In this document: piece after piece, positions 15,916-24,404 of the stretch
Numbering within the stretch: position 1 is the first letter of the stretch
Layout: each line of letters begins with the position of its first letter
Assembly (NCBI GenBank): GCA_027491335.1
Contig: JAIXWJ010000053.1
Span: forward strand, 1 to 64,000
Length of the DNA stretch: 64,000 bases
Origin: Actinomycetes bacterium
GTDB taxonomy: Bacteria; Actinomycetota; Acidimicrobiia; Acidimicrobiales; Ilumatobacteraceae
Direction of reading: 5' to 3'
The notes under the pieces: generated by a model
The model's database searches: none
The model's input: the letters and a program-made list of their open reading frames with translations, nothing else
What the model was told of the DNA's origin: nothing
Translations under genes and position numbers: made by a program

Positions 15916-17331
15916 CGCCCGGTCCCGCAGCAAACCCCAAGCCGACTCCACGTGTTCCCACGTGGTGGTGCGACTGCCGATGCTGAAGCGCAGAACGCTG
16001 CGTCCGTCCAGCACCGTGCGGGTGAACATGACCCGACGAGTGGCGTTGGCCGACTCGATGAGGGTGTCGGTGAGGGTGTCGCCGTGCTCGGGGGAGTCGC
16101 CCCGCAGACGCAGGCACAGCAGGTTCAACGGATGCGGGGCCACGATCTCGAAGCGAGGGTCGGCGGCCACCAAGTCGGCCAGACGTTGGGTCATGGCGAC
16201 ATGGCTGTCGATCAGCGAACGGAAGACCTCGGTGCCGTCGGTGCGGATGGCGAACCACAACTTCAACGAACGGAACCGACGGCCGAGCGGAATCTGCCAG
16301 TCGCGATAGTCGATGGCCGCACCCGATTGCGCGGCCGCCGAACGCAGATACTCGGGCAGGATGCTGAGCGCGCCCAACAACGCGGCACGGTCGGCGGTCC
16401 AGAACAGATCGCAGTCGAAGTTGACGCCCATCCACTTGTGCGGGTTGGTGCAGTAACTGTCGGCGAGTTCCAGACCGTCGTTCACCCATCGCAACGCGGG
16501 ATCCAGGGCCGCGATTCCGTGCATGGCCGCGTCCACGTGCAACCACATGGAGTGTTCGCGCGCCACGGTGGCGATCTTCGTGGTGGGATCGAACGCACCC
16601 GACGAGGTGGTGCCGTGCGTGCTGCACACCCAGAACGGCATCAGGCCGCGTCGCTCGTCGTCTTCCACCATCGACCGCAAAGCGTCGACGTTCATGGCGA
16701 AGTTCTTGTCGTGGGGCACGACGCGAACGTTGGCGGTGCCGATGCCGGCGATGCGCAAGCCCTTCTCGATGCTGCTGTGAGCCTGCGACGTGCAATAGGC
16801 GATCAACTTCGACGTGTCGCCGTCGGTGTTCACGCGACCGCCGGTGCGCTTCCATCGGGCCGCCAGGATGGACGACAACGTGGCCTCGCTCGCGGAACCT
16901 TGAATGACGCCGCCACCGTTGGTCGAGGTGCTGCGGAAGCGATCGGGCAGACCCAGCAATTCCTGCATCCAATCCATCATGAGGGTTTCCACCTCGGTGC
17001 ACGCCGGGCTGGACAACCAGCTCATGCCCTGCACTCCGAGGCCGGCCGTCAATAGGTCGGCCAAGATCGACGGATACGACGAGTTGCCCGGGAAAAAGGC
17101 GAAGAAGTTCGGGTGCTGCCAGTGCGTGAGACCGGGGATCACGATGTCGACCACGTCGCGAAGCACATCGTCGAAGGGCTCGGGGGCGGTCGGCGGATGC
17201 TCGGGCAGTCGCGCGCGCACGTCGCCGGGCTCCACGTCGGAGGTGACGGGACGATCGCCGATGGTCTCGAGGTAGTTGGCGATCAACTCGATCACGGCAT
17301 GGCCGTTCTCGCGGAATTCCCGTGCGTCCAT
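15913..17331 (-). CDS. Group II PLP-dependent amino acid decarboxylase (AADC-like)
   Basis: 472 residues, the size of aromatic-L-amino-acid/tyrosine decarboxylases. THWQHPNFFAFFPGNSSYPS is the family signature, HVDAAMHG supplies the PLP-binding Asp, and Lys299 in NPHKWMGVNFDC is the Schiff-base lysine. Substrate (tyrosine, phenylalanine, tryptophan or other) cannot be fixed from sequence. ATG 17331 has a TAGCCT box six bases upstream and no Shine-Dalgarno, so it is probably leaderless. The next gene downstream on this strand is the riboflavin operon, with its own leader. Confidence 0.93.
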   Translation of the reverse strand: MDAREFRENGHAVIELIANYLETIGDRPVTSDVEPGDVRARLPEHPPTAPEPFDDVLRDVVDIVIPGLTHWQHPNFFAFFPGNSSYPSILADLLTAGLGVQGMSWLSSPACTEVETLMMDWMQELLGLPDRFRSTSTNGGGVIQGSASEATLSSILAARWKRTGGRVNTDGDTSKLIAYCTSQAHSSIEKGLRIAGIGTANVRVVPHDKNFAMNVDALRSMVEDDERRGLMPFWVCSTHGTTSSGAFDPTTKIATVAREHSMWLHVDAAMHGIAALDPALRWVNDGLELADSYCTNPHKWMGVNFDCDLFWTADRAALLGALSILPEYLRSAAAQSGAAIDYRDWQIPLGRRFRSLKLWFAIRTDGTEVFRSLIDSHVAMTQRLADLVAADPRFEIVAPHPLNLLCLRLRGDSPEHGDTLTDTLIESANATRRVMFTRTVLDGRSVLRFSIGSRTTTWEHVESAWGLLRDRA

Positions 17332-17337
17332 GGCGAA

Positions 17338-17343
17338 AGGCTA
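17338..17343 (-). promoter_or_regulatory. Leaderless -10 box of the decarboxylase gene
   Basis: TAGCCT ends six bases before ATG 17331 on the minus strand, four bases from the divergent box at 17348. Confidence 0.55.
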
Positions 17344-17347
17344 CGGG

Positions 17348-17353
17348 TACCGT
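17348..17353 (+). promoter_or_regulatory. Leaderless -10 box of the epoxide-hydrolase-like gene
   Basis: TACCGT ends six bases before GTG 17360. Two divergent leaderless promoters share a 28-bp intergenic region here. Confidence 0.55.
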
Positions 17354-17359
17354 GGCGAC

Positions 17360-18289
17360 GTGAGCATCGATCCGAATCGATTCGAGGTGAAGCGCGCCGC
17401 ACCGCGCGGCTTCGAGCAGGCCTACGTCCACGAGAAAGCCGCCGTCACCGGACAGCGTGTCGCGTTGTTGTGCGTGCACGGCTGGCCCGAGAGCAAGCGC
17501 ATCTTCTGGAAGGTGATCGAGCCGTTGGTGGCCGCCGGTTTCGACGTGATCGTGCCCGACCTGCGCGGATTCGGCGACAGCGCCCCCGCACCCGACGGTC
17601 GGTACGACACCGTCTCGCACGCGCGTGATTTGTTCGCGTTGGTGCACGATCACATGGGTTACGACAAGCTGGTCGTGTTGGGTGGCGATCTGGGCGGACC
17701 GGTCATTCAGGACATGGCTTTGCGCTATCCCGACTTCGTGGATCGCATGGTGCTGTTCAACTCACCGTTGCCCTACGACAAGGAACGCATGGCGGGCATG
17801 GAGGGAACGCGCGCACCGCGCGAGTCGGCCGACTACTTCGTGCGTCAGGGCACCGACGCCGATCGATTGGCCGAAGAACTCTCCACACCGGTCGCTCGAC
17901 GGGCGTACATCTCGACGTTCTACACCAGTCGCTTCTGGGCCCATCCGGGAACGTTCTCGTCGAGCGAGGTGGACTTTCACACCGAGCCGTTCGCCGACGC
18001 CGACACGTTGCGCAACTCTTTCGGCGCGTACGAGAGCGCGTTCGATCCCACCAAGCGCCCGGAACCCACGGTGATGGGACGCAACGACGTCACCTCGACG
18101 TTGGTTCTGTACGGGCCGTCCGATCACGTGATCTATCCGGCCTTCGATCGCATGGCCGCGGTGATCTTCGACAAACACGTGGGGCCGTACTTGTTGCGCG
18201 ACTGCGGGCACTTCGTTCCGTGGGAGGCCCCGCACGCATTGGTATCGGGCACCGTGGCATTTTGTTCGGATCTTCTGCATCGAGCCTGA
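17360..18289 (+). CDS. Epoxide hydrolase / haloalkane dehalogenase-like alpha/beta hydrolase
   Basis: 309 residues. The oxyanion motif HGWPES and the nucleophile elbow GGDLGGPV, with Asp rather than Ser, place it in the epoxide hydrolase / haloalkane dehalogenase group. The acid probably lies in YGPSDHVIYP and the catalytic His in DCGHFVPWEAP. Asp nucleophile enzymes make an ester with the substrate and release a diol or alcohol. Substrate unknown. GTG 17360 is set by the leaderless -10 six bases upstream. Confidence 0.88.
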   Translation: MSIDPNRFEVKRAAPRGFEQAYVHEKAAVTGQRVALLCVHGWPESKRIFWKVIEPLVAAGFDVIVPDLRGFGDSAPAPDGRYDTVSHARDLFALVHDHMGYDKLVVLGGDLGGPVIQDMALRYPDFVDRMVLFNSPLPYDKERMAGMEGTRAPRESADYFVRQGTDADRLAEELSTPVARRAYISTFYTSRFWAHPGTFSSSEVDFHTEPFADADTLRNSFGAYESAFDPTKRPEPTVMGRNDVTSTLVLYGPSDHVIYPAFDRMAAVIFDKHVGPYLLRDCGHFVPWEAPHALVSGTVAFCSDLLHRA

Positions 18290-18312
18290 ACGAACGGGCC
18301 CGAACGAACTCG

Positions 18313-19605
18313 CTACAGATTCGGCGGCAACAACCGGTTCACGTTCTGGAAGACGAAGTACAGAACGACGAAGAACGGAACGAATCCGACGGCCGCCCCG
18401 ATGAGGCGATTGCGCAAGCGCTTGGCCACCCGCCACGCGGCCCACACCACGAGAAGTTCGAGCGCGATCCACGCCAGCACGTGCGGCCACGCCGCACCGT
18501 CGGAGAACCATCCGCTCTCGAAGATGTCGGCTTCGATCACGGTGTCGTCCTCGATCGCGACGGGAACCGTGGTCGTGGGGGCGACCGTGGCAACGACCGA
18601 GGTGGTCGACGCGGACGACGACACGACCGACGACGACACGGTCGACGTCGGTTCGGGTGACGCGGTGGTGGACGGAGCGGATGAATTCCTCGACGGATAC
18701 GCCGCGGCCGGCTGATCGACCGGTGCACTGACGGAGAGGTCCAGCTCGGCCGACACGATGAGGCGTTGCTTGGCCGAGAACTCCGGATGACACGTGGTGA
18801 GCGTCAACGTGGCGACGGTGGGATCGGTGGTGGCCACCACCCACGAGTCGGCGGGTCCGACGATTTGCGTGCCGGTGACCCGATACACGAACTCGCGTCC
18901 GAACAAATCGGTGACCTTGATTTCGTCACCGATTTGGAGTTCGTCGAGCTGACGGAAGGGCTCGCCGTACGTGGTGCGGTGACCGGCGATCGCCGCGTTG
19001 CCCAGCTCGCCGGGGAACGGCGTGTCGGGGTAGTGGCCCGGGCCCTTTTTCAAGTCGGCGGTCTGCACGCCGGCCACCACGAACTTCTTCACGTTGATGG
19101 TGGGCAATTCGATGATGGCGACGGGGTCGCCCTCGACGATGTCGATGGGTTCGCGCGTCTCGGTGGGCTCGGTTGGTTCGGGCGTGGCGGCCACGGTGGT
19201 GGTCGGCGAAGTCGGATTCGTGGTGTCGGGAGTTGAATCCGGAGATTCATCCACGCGCGCCACGAGTTCGGCGAAGGAGTCCTCGAGACGATTCTGCGAT
19301 TGCGCCTCTTCGATGCCGGTGCCCCACAACTGGTAGCCGACGAACAGGAACATCAACAGGCCGAGAATGATGAGGCCGCTTCCGAGACGGCCGAGGAACC
19401 AGTACCAATCACGCGGTTGCTTGGGCCGATCCCAGTACGGGATCTTCACCGGAGGTTCGACGGGTTCGTTCGGAACAGGGTTGGGCGAGTCCAGCAACGG
19501 CTCGACCGGACCGGTCGCTTGCGCGCGCGGAATGGGTTTGGAGATGCCGAAGGGGTCGTACTCGTCGGGAGGCTCGAGGAGCTTCTCGAAATCGTCGTCG
19601 GCCAC
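18313..19605 (-). CDS. Class E-type sortase with extra C-terminal membrane segments
   Basis: 430 residues. Order: acidic cytoplasmic N-terminus (about 1-70), a membrane helix (LGSGLIILGLLMFLFVGYQL), a Thr/Pro-rich linker, then the sortase domain with catalytic His in AGHRTTYG, Cys in TLTTCHPEF and a following Arg (KQRLIV). After the domain come a Ser/Thr-rich stretch of about 60 residues and two further hydrophobic segments ending VFQNVNRLLPPNL, which ordinary class E sortases lack. Start GTG 19605 is chosen from a TAGCGT box seven bases upstream; TTG 19650 would add 15 residues. No LPxTG substrate was seen nearby. Confidence 0.87.
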   Translation of the reverse strand: MADDDFEKLLEPPDEYDPFGISKPIPRAQATGPVEPLLDSPNPVPNEPVEPPVKIPYWDRPKQPRDWYWFLGRLGSGLIILGLLMFLFVGYQLWGTGIEEAQSQNRLEDSFAELVARVDESPDSTPDTTNPTSPTTTVAATPEPTEPTETREPIDIVEGDPVAIIELPTINVKKFVVAGVQTADLKKGPGHYPDTPFPGELGNAAIAGHRTTYGEPFRQLDELQIGDEIKVTDLFGREFVYRVTGTQIVGPADSWVVATTDPTVATLTLTTCHPEFSAKQRLIVSAELDLSVSAPVDQPAAAYPSRNSSAPSTTASPEPTSTVSSSVVSSSASTTSVVATVAPTTTVPVAIEDDTVIEADIFESGWFSDGAAWPHVLAWIALELLVVWAAWRVAKRLRNRLIGAAVGFVPFFVVLYFVFQNVNRLLPPNL

Positions 19606-19612
19606 GTGGGCA

Positions 19613-19618
19613 ACGCTA
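19613..19618 (-). promoter_or_regulatory. Leaderless -10 box of the sortase gene
   Basis: TAGCGT ends seven bases before GTG 19605 and supports that start over the upstream TTG. Confidence 0.5.
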
Positions 19619-19667
19619 TCGGGGGCCACATCGTCGTGACCGGCGGGCAAGGTAGCGTCGAGGGGGC

Positions 19668-20327
19668 ATGGCGCACGATCTTCCCGTGGAACTGAACGAC
19701 GCCGTCGCGGTGCTCGGCGCGTTTCCGGTGTTGGCCGGGGCCAACCTCACGGTGCAGCGCGGAGAGATTGTTCTGTTGCGCGGCCCGAACGGTGCCGGCA
19801 AGACGACGTTGTTGCGTCTGTGCGCGGGATTGATCGAACTCGAACGGGGGCACGGTCACGTTCTCGGACTGGATCTGTCCACGCAACGTTGGGCGGTCCG
19901 TCATCGCGTGGGTCTGCTCGGTCACGCCAACGGTTTGTACGCCGACCTCACCGTGACCGAGAACGTGGCCTTCTGGGGGCGCACGGTGGGTGCCTCGGAC
20001 GCCGAGATCGCCGCGGCCGTGAAGCGCATGGGACTCGATGGTCGTCTCGCCGACGTGCAGGTGTCGCGCCTCTCGGCCGGTCAGCGTCGGCGCACCGCGT
20101 TGGCGTCGTTGGTGGCTCGCCGCGCCGAGTTGTGGCTTCTCGACGAGCCCCACGCCGGACTCGACGCCACGGGTCGCGACGAACTGGACGACGTGTTGCG
20201 TCTGGCCGCTCGCGCCGGCGCCACCATCATGGTGGCCAGCCACGAACTGGAGCGCGCCGGCACGTTGGCGACCCGACAGGTGGAAGTGGTGGCCGGTCAG
20301 GTTCGCGAATTGGGGGCGACGTCATGA
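19668..20327 (+). CDS. ccmA: Heme exporter ATP-binding protein CcmA
   Basis: 219 residues, ABC ATPase of System I cytochrome c maturation. Walker A GPNGAGKTT, signature LSAGQRRR, Walker B LWLLDEPH and the switch His in ASHELE are present. It works with CcmB/C/D to release holo-CcmE. First gene of the nine-gene ccm operon. A TAGCGT box at 19653-19658 lies nine bases before ATG 19668, and AGGGGG overlaps the leader, so either a very short leader or normal initiation is possible. ATGA overlap with ccmB. Confidence 0.95.
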   Translation: MAHDLPVELNDAVAVLGAFPVLAGANLTVQRGEIVLLRGPNGAGKTTLLRLCAGLIELERGHGHVLGLDLSTQRWAVRHRVGLLGHANGLYADLTVTENVAFWGRTVGASDAEIAAAVKRMGLDGRLADVQVSRLSAGQRRRTALASLVARRAELWLLDEPHAGLDATGRDELDDVLRLAARAGATIMVASHELERAGTLATRQVEVVAGQVRELGATS

Positions 20328-21031
20328 GCGAGACACGTCGCGCGTTCGCCTCGGTGCGGGCCACGGCTCGCCTGATCGCGGTCAAGGATCTGCGGATCGA
20401 GCGTCGAGGTCGTGTGCTCACCAATCAGGTTCTCCCGTTCGCGTTGATCGTGATGGTGATGTTCGCCTTCGCCCTCGACAGCGACGCCGTGCTCGAGCGC
20501 GTGGCGCCGGGTCTGGTGTGGCTGGCCACCTTGTTCAGCACGTTGTTCGTGATCGCCCGTTCGTTCGCCGTCGAGAGCGCCGACGGTGCGCTCGATCAAT
20601 TGCGCACCACCGGAGCTCCCAGTGCGGGAATCTTCCTCGGAAAGGCCCTGGCATTGATGATCCAGTTGCTGGCCCTGGTGGCCGTGCTGGTGCTGGCGGC
20701 GGTCGTGTTGTACCGGGCCGACATCTCGTGGCAAGGGGGAGTGCTGTTGGTCACCACGGCGGTGGCCGCTACCTGCGGTCTGGCGGCGGTGGGTACCCTG
20801 TACGGAGGTCTCTCCGCCGGGGCCAAGGGTCGCGAAACGTTGCTTCCGCTCCTGGTTCTTCCGGTGGTGGCACCCGTGCTGATCGGGGCGACCCGGGCCA
20901 CCGAATCGGCCTTCGGCACGAACGGAATCGCCGTCGGTGAAGGCTGGCCTTGGCTGGTTTTGCTGGTGGTGTTCGCCGTGTTGTTCAGTGTGACGGGTGC
21001 GATCGCGTTCGGCTCACTGCTCGACGAATGA
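20324..21031 (+). CDS. ccmB: Heme exporter membrane protein CcmB
   Basis: 235 residues with about six hydrophobic segments. The N-terminal KDLRIERRGRVLTNQVLPFA and the conserved FARSFAVES-like VIARSFAVESADGALDQLRTT are typical of CcmB, the membrane partner of the CcmA ATPase. ATG 20324 overlaps the ccmA stop (ATGA). Followed after about 35 bp by ccmC. Confidence 0.94.
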   Translation: MSETRRAFASVRATARLIAVKDLRIERRGRVLTNQVLPFALIVMVMFAFALDSDAVLERVAPGLVWLATLFSTLFVIARSFAVESADGALDQLRTTGAPSAGIFLGKALALMIQLLALVAVLVLAAVVLYRADISWQGGVLLVTTAVAATCGLAAVGTLYGGLSAGAKGRETLLPLLVLPVVAPVLIGATRATESAFGTNGIAVGEGWPWLVLLVVFAVLFSVTGAIAFGSLLDE

Positions 21032-21065
21032 CCGAACAAGGATGAGACGAGTGGAAGGACGAGAC

Positions 21066-21809
21066 ATGACCGCGACGCGCGACCGCAACGTCACCGGAAC
21101 CCCGTTCACCCGCGGGCTCGGAGTGGTCACGTTGCTCGGCATCGCGCTTCTCGTCATTCTCGGATTGTTCGTGTCGCCCGCCGACGTCACCCAGGGTGAG
21201 TCGGTGCGCATCATGTACGCCCACGTGCCCGGTGCATGGTTGGCGTATCTCGCGTTCATCGTCACCGGCATCTCCTCGGCGGCCTATCTCTGGAAGCGCA
21301 CGCGGTCGCTCACCTGGGATCGCATCGCCGGCGCCTCGGCCGAGGTGGGCGTGCTGTTCATGGGCATCTCGTTGGTGACGGGCAGCCTGTGGGGTCGCAT
21401 CACTTGGGGAACGTTCTGGACGTGGGACGCGCGACTCACCACCACGGCGTTCTTGTTCGTCACCTACGTGGGTTATCTCGCGGTGCGCGGTCTGGGTGGA
21501 TCGCATCATCAACGCGCCCGACGCAGTGCCGTGTTGGCTCTCCTCGCCGTTCTCGAGATTCCGTTGGTGCACTTCTCGGTGCAGTTGTGGAACACGCTGC
21601 ATCAAGAAGCCAGCGTCGCGGGCCGCGGAACCGACGTGACGATGGACGGCCTGATGTTGTTCAGCTTGTTCCTGGGAGTCATCGTCTTCACGCTCATGTA
21701 CGTGTGGTTGGTTCTGCACCGCCAGCGCGCGCTCGCCCTGCAAGACATGGTGGACGACACCGGACTCGACGCGGCTCTGGCGGCTCGCCGGGCCGAGGCG
21801 GTGGCGTGA
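21066..21809 (+). CDS. ccmC: Heme lyase/handling membrane protein CcmC
   Basis: 247 residues, six membrane helices. The tryptophan-rich WWD segment WGTFWTWDARLT and two periplasm-facing histidines, in MYAHVPGAW and VHFSVQLWNTLHQ, are the heme-handling elements by which CcmC loads heme on CcmE. ATG 21066 follows a run containing GGAAGGACGAG (ribosome site). The stop overlaps the ccmD start (TGATG). Confidence 0.96.
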   Translation: MTATRDRNVTGTPFTRGLGVVTLLGIALLVILGLFVSPADVTQGESVRIMYAHVPGAWLAYLAFIVTGISSAAYLWKRTRSLTWDRIAGASAEVGVLFMGISLVTGSLWGRITWGTFWTWDARLTTTAFLFVTYVGYLAVRGLGGSHHQRARRSAVLALLAVLEIPLVHFSVQLWNTLHQEASVAGRGTDVTMDGLMLFSLFLGVIVFTLMYVWLVLHRQRALALQDMVDDTGLDAALAARRAEAVA

Positions 21810-21943
21810 TGGAAGATCTGGGTTTCATCCTCGGTAGTTACATCGTGACCTTCGGGTCGATTCTTCTGTACGTCGCTTCGGTGGTGCGACGCTCTCGTCG
21901 CGCCGGACGCGACATTCCTCGCGAAGAAAGGCCGTGGACGTGA
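21809..21943 (+). CDS. ccmD: Small heme exporter protein CcmD-like (44 aa)
   Basis: A 44-codon ORF between ccmC and ccmE: MEDLGFILGSYIVTFGSILL, then YVASVVRRSRRAGRD. One membrane helix followed by a basic cytoplasmic tail is the CcmD shape. Position, size and overlaps on both sides (TGATG with ccmC, GTGA with ccmE) support a real gene, although CcmD sequences are poorly conserved. CcmD stabilises the CcmABC-CcmE complex. Confidence 0.85.
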   Translation: MEDLGFILGSYIVTFGSILLYVASVVRRSRRAGRDIPREERPWT

Positions 21944-22458
21944 CCGACGATCCGCAGCGCATCGGTTCGTCCGACGACGAATCCGGCCTCGACCTGAGCC
22001 CGCGTTCCACCCCCGCCGTGTCGTCGCGCAAGCGCCGTCCGTGGGGCGCCATCGCCGTGTTGGTGGTGGTCGTGGGAGCGGGCTTCGTGGTGATCACCAA
22101 ATTCCTCACGTCCGCGGTGGACTACTACTGCAACGTCGACGAGATCGGGCAGAAGGACGGTTGCGACGATGGTCGTCGTCTGCGCGTGCAGGGAATCGTG
22201 GACGCGGGTTCGGTGGCCGACGACGGAACCACCACGGTGTTCGACGTGTCATTCAACGGCGAGACCATTCCCGTTCGTTACGACGGTGACCCCGGGGGAA
22301 TCTTCAAGGAGTGCATTCCGGTCGTGGTTCATGGCGTGCTGAAGGACGGCACGTTCCTGGGTGATCGCATCGAAGTGAAGCACTCGAACGAATACGAGGC
22401 GGAGAATCCCGACCGGGTGGACGAGCCGGAGGACGGCGAGTGCTCGCAGTCAGCCTGA
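21940..22458 (+). CDS. ccmE: Periplasmic heme chaperone CcmE
   Basis: 172 residues. A cytoplasmic Ser-rich start and a membrane anchor (residues 36-55) precede the OB-fold domain. His148 and Tyr152 in KHSNEYE form the HxxxY heme-attachment motif, so covalent heme binding by His is expected, unlike the CxxxY form of some archaea and sulfate reducers. Two extra cysteines, Cys64 and Cys75, sit just after the anchor in DYYCNVDEIGQKDGCDD and are not in E. coli CcmE; a third is Cys125. GTG 21940 is favoured over GTG 21934 by AAAGG spacing and the GTGA overlap. Confidence 0.95.
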   Translation: MTDDPQRIGSSDDESGLDLSPRSTPAVSSRKRRPWGAIAVLVVVVGAGFVVITKFLTSAVDYYCNVDEIGQKDGCDDGRRLRVQGIVDAGSVADDGTTTVFDVSFNGETIPVRYDGDPGGIFKECIPVVVHGVLKDGTFLGDRIEVKHSNEYEAENPDRVDEPEDGECSQSA

Positions 22459-24404
22459 ACGCCGCCGTCGGGCGCGGCGCGATCCTTCTCGGACTTCTCA
22501 CCTGCATCGCCGGTATCGCGATCACGATCGCCGGTGTGCGCCGTCACGATCAGCGGGCCTTGAAGTCGTCGATCCGTTACGCGTACGTGGTGTTCTTCGC
22601 CGCGCTGTTGGCGTTCGTCATGATGGAACGCGCGCTGATCACCCGCGACTTCTCCTTGCTGTACGTGCAAGAACACGGCTCGCGCGACACGCCGTTCCTG
22701 TACAACGTGACCACGTTGTGGAGCGCTCTCGAAGGCTCGATTCTTCTGTGGATTCTGGTGCTCGCGGGTTTCATCGCCGCCGTGGCCCGCAAGTTCCGTG
22801 CGCGCGTGGGCGACGAACTGTTGGCGTGGGCGATGGTGTTCATGTTCGCCGTGGGACTGTTCTTCTTCCTGCTGGCGTTCGGACCGGCCAACCCCTTCGT
22901 GACCGGACCGGTGGGTGTCACCGACGGACCGGGACCCAACCCGCTTCTTCAGAACCACATCCTCGTGCTGTTCCACCCGCCGATCCTGTACATCGGCTAC
23001 GTCGGATTCACGGTGCCGTTCGCGTTCGCCATGGCGGCCTTGGTGACGGGCCGCGTGGGCGAGGGCTGGTTGCTGGAGACCCGTCGATGGACCCTGTATT
23101 CGTGGGGCTTTTTGACCACGGGAATCATCCTGGGCAGTTGGTGGAGTTACGAGGTGCTCGGTTGGGGTGGCGTGTGGGTGTGGGATCCGGTGGAGAACGC
23201 CAGCTTCCTTCCCTGGCTCACCGGAACCGCCTATCTGCACTCGGTGCTGGTGCAGGAACGTCGTGGCATGTTGCGCGTCTGGAACCTGTCGCTGGTGGTG
23301 GCCACCTTCAGCCTCACGATTCTCGGTACCTTCCTCACGCGCTCCGGAGTGATCAACAGCGTTCACGCCTTCAGCGAGGGAAGCGTGGGTCCGTGGCTGT
23401 TGGTGTTCTTCGCGATCATCGTGTTGTCGTCGGTGATTCTCATCGGACTGCGCGGTGAGCGACTGCGCTCCCCGGGATCGATCGACTCTCCGTTCAGTCG
23501 CGAGGGCGCGTTCCTCGCCAACAACGTGCTCTTCAGCATCTTCGCCTTCGTCGTGTTGTTGGGAACCGTGTTCCCCCTCGTGGTGGAAGTGCTCGACGAC
23601 CGTCGTTTGGTGGTGGGCTCGCCCTTCTTCGATCAGATGACCAAGCCGATCGGTTTGACGATGCTGTTCCTGATGGCGGTGGCGCCGGTGTTGCCGTGGC
23701 GCAAGGCGAGTCAGGAAGTGTTGCGCGATCGTCTGTTCTGGCCGGCGGTGTGCGGAGTCGGTGCCCTGGCGTTCGCCGTGATCACCGGCTCGGGCGGATG
23801 GGCCCCGTTGTCGGCGTTCGGTCTCGGTGGCTTCGCCGCCGGTGCCGCGTTGCGGCAGGTGGCGTTGGCGACGCGTCGCCAGGGTTGGCGCGGCTTCGTG
23901 GGTCGGGCCAACGGCGGCATGATCGTGCACCTCGGCGTGATCATCATCGCGGTGGCGTTGGCGGCCAGTGGCGCGTACACGCGCTCGCAGGAGTTCGTGT
24001 TGGACGTGGGCGAACGCGTGGAGTTCGCCGGTCACTCCTTCGAGTTCGAGGGGTTGTCGTTGGAGGCCGATGCGGTGAAGACCAGCGTGGTGGCCGCGGT
24101 TCGCATCGACGATGGCCCGGTGTACGAACCTCGGCGCAGCAAGTACGTCAAGCAGGGCATGGACATCGGAACGCCGAGCGTCAAGACCGGGGCACGACAC
24201 GACATCTACCTCACCCTGGAGGGCACGGTGCGTCCCGACGACACCACCGCGCGCATCAAGGTTCTCATCAAGCCGTTGATCCTGTGGTTGTGGATCGGCG
24301 GAGGCTTGATGGCGCTCGGCACCGTGTTGTCGGCTTTCCCGGGATCGCGTCGACGCCCCACCGCACCGGTTTCCGATGGACTCGCGGAGCCGACCAGTGT
24401 CTGA
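22440..24404 (+). CDS. ccmF: Cytochrome c heme lyase CcmF
   Basis: 654 residues and roughly 13-15 membrane helices. The WWD domain reads WGGVWVWDPVENASFLPWL, and NHILVLFHPPILYIGYVG and LGTFLTRSGVINSVHAF contain the heme-ligand histidines. CcmF with CcmH ligates heme to apocytochrome CxxCH sites on the outer face. GTG 22440 lies inside the end of ccmE (19-bp overlap) and has GGAGG about six bases upstream. Confidence 0.97.
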   Translation: MLAVSLNAAVGRGAILLGLLTCIAGIAITIAGVRRHDQRALKSSIRYAYVVFFAALLAFVMMERALITRDFSLLYVQEHGSRDTPFLYNVTTLWSALEGSILLWILVLAGFIAAVARKFRARVGDELLAWAMVFMFAVGLFFFLLAFGPANPFVTGPVGVTDGPGPNPLLQNHILVLFHPPILYIGYVGFTVPFAFAMAALVTGRVGEGWLLETRRWTLYSWGFLTTGIILGSWWSYEVLGWGGVWVWDPVENASFLPWLTGTAYLHSVLVQERRGMLRVWNLSLVVATFSLTILGTFLTRSGVINSVHAFSEGSVGPWLLVFFAIIVLSSVILIGLRGERLRSPGSIDSPFSREGAFLANNVLFSIFAFVVLLGTVFPLVVEVLDDRRLVVGSPFFDQMTKPIGLTMLFLMAVAPVLPWRKASQEVLRDRLFWPAVCGVGALAFAVITGSGGWAPLSAFGLGGFAAGAALRQVALATRRQGWRGFVGRANGGMIVHLGVIIIAVALAASGAYTRSQEFVLDVGERVEFAGHSFEFEGLSLEADAVKTSVVAAVRIDDGPVYEPRRSKYVKQGMDIGTPSVKTGARHDIYLTLEGTVRPDDTTARIKVLIKPLILWLWIGGGLMALGTVLSAFPGSRRRPTAPVSDGLAEPTSV

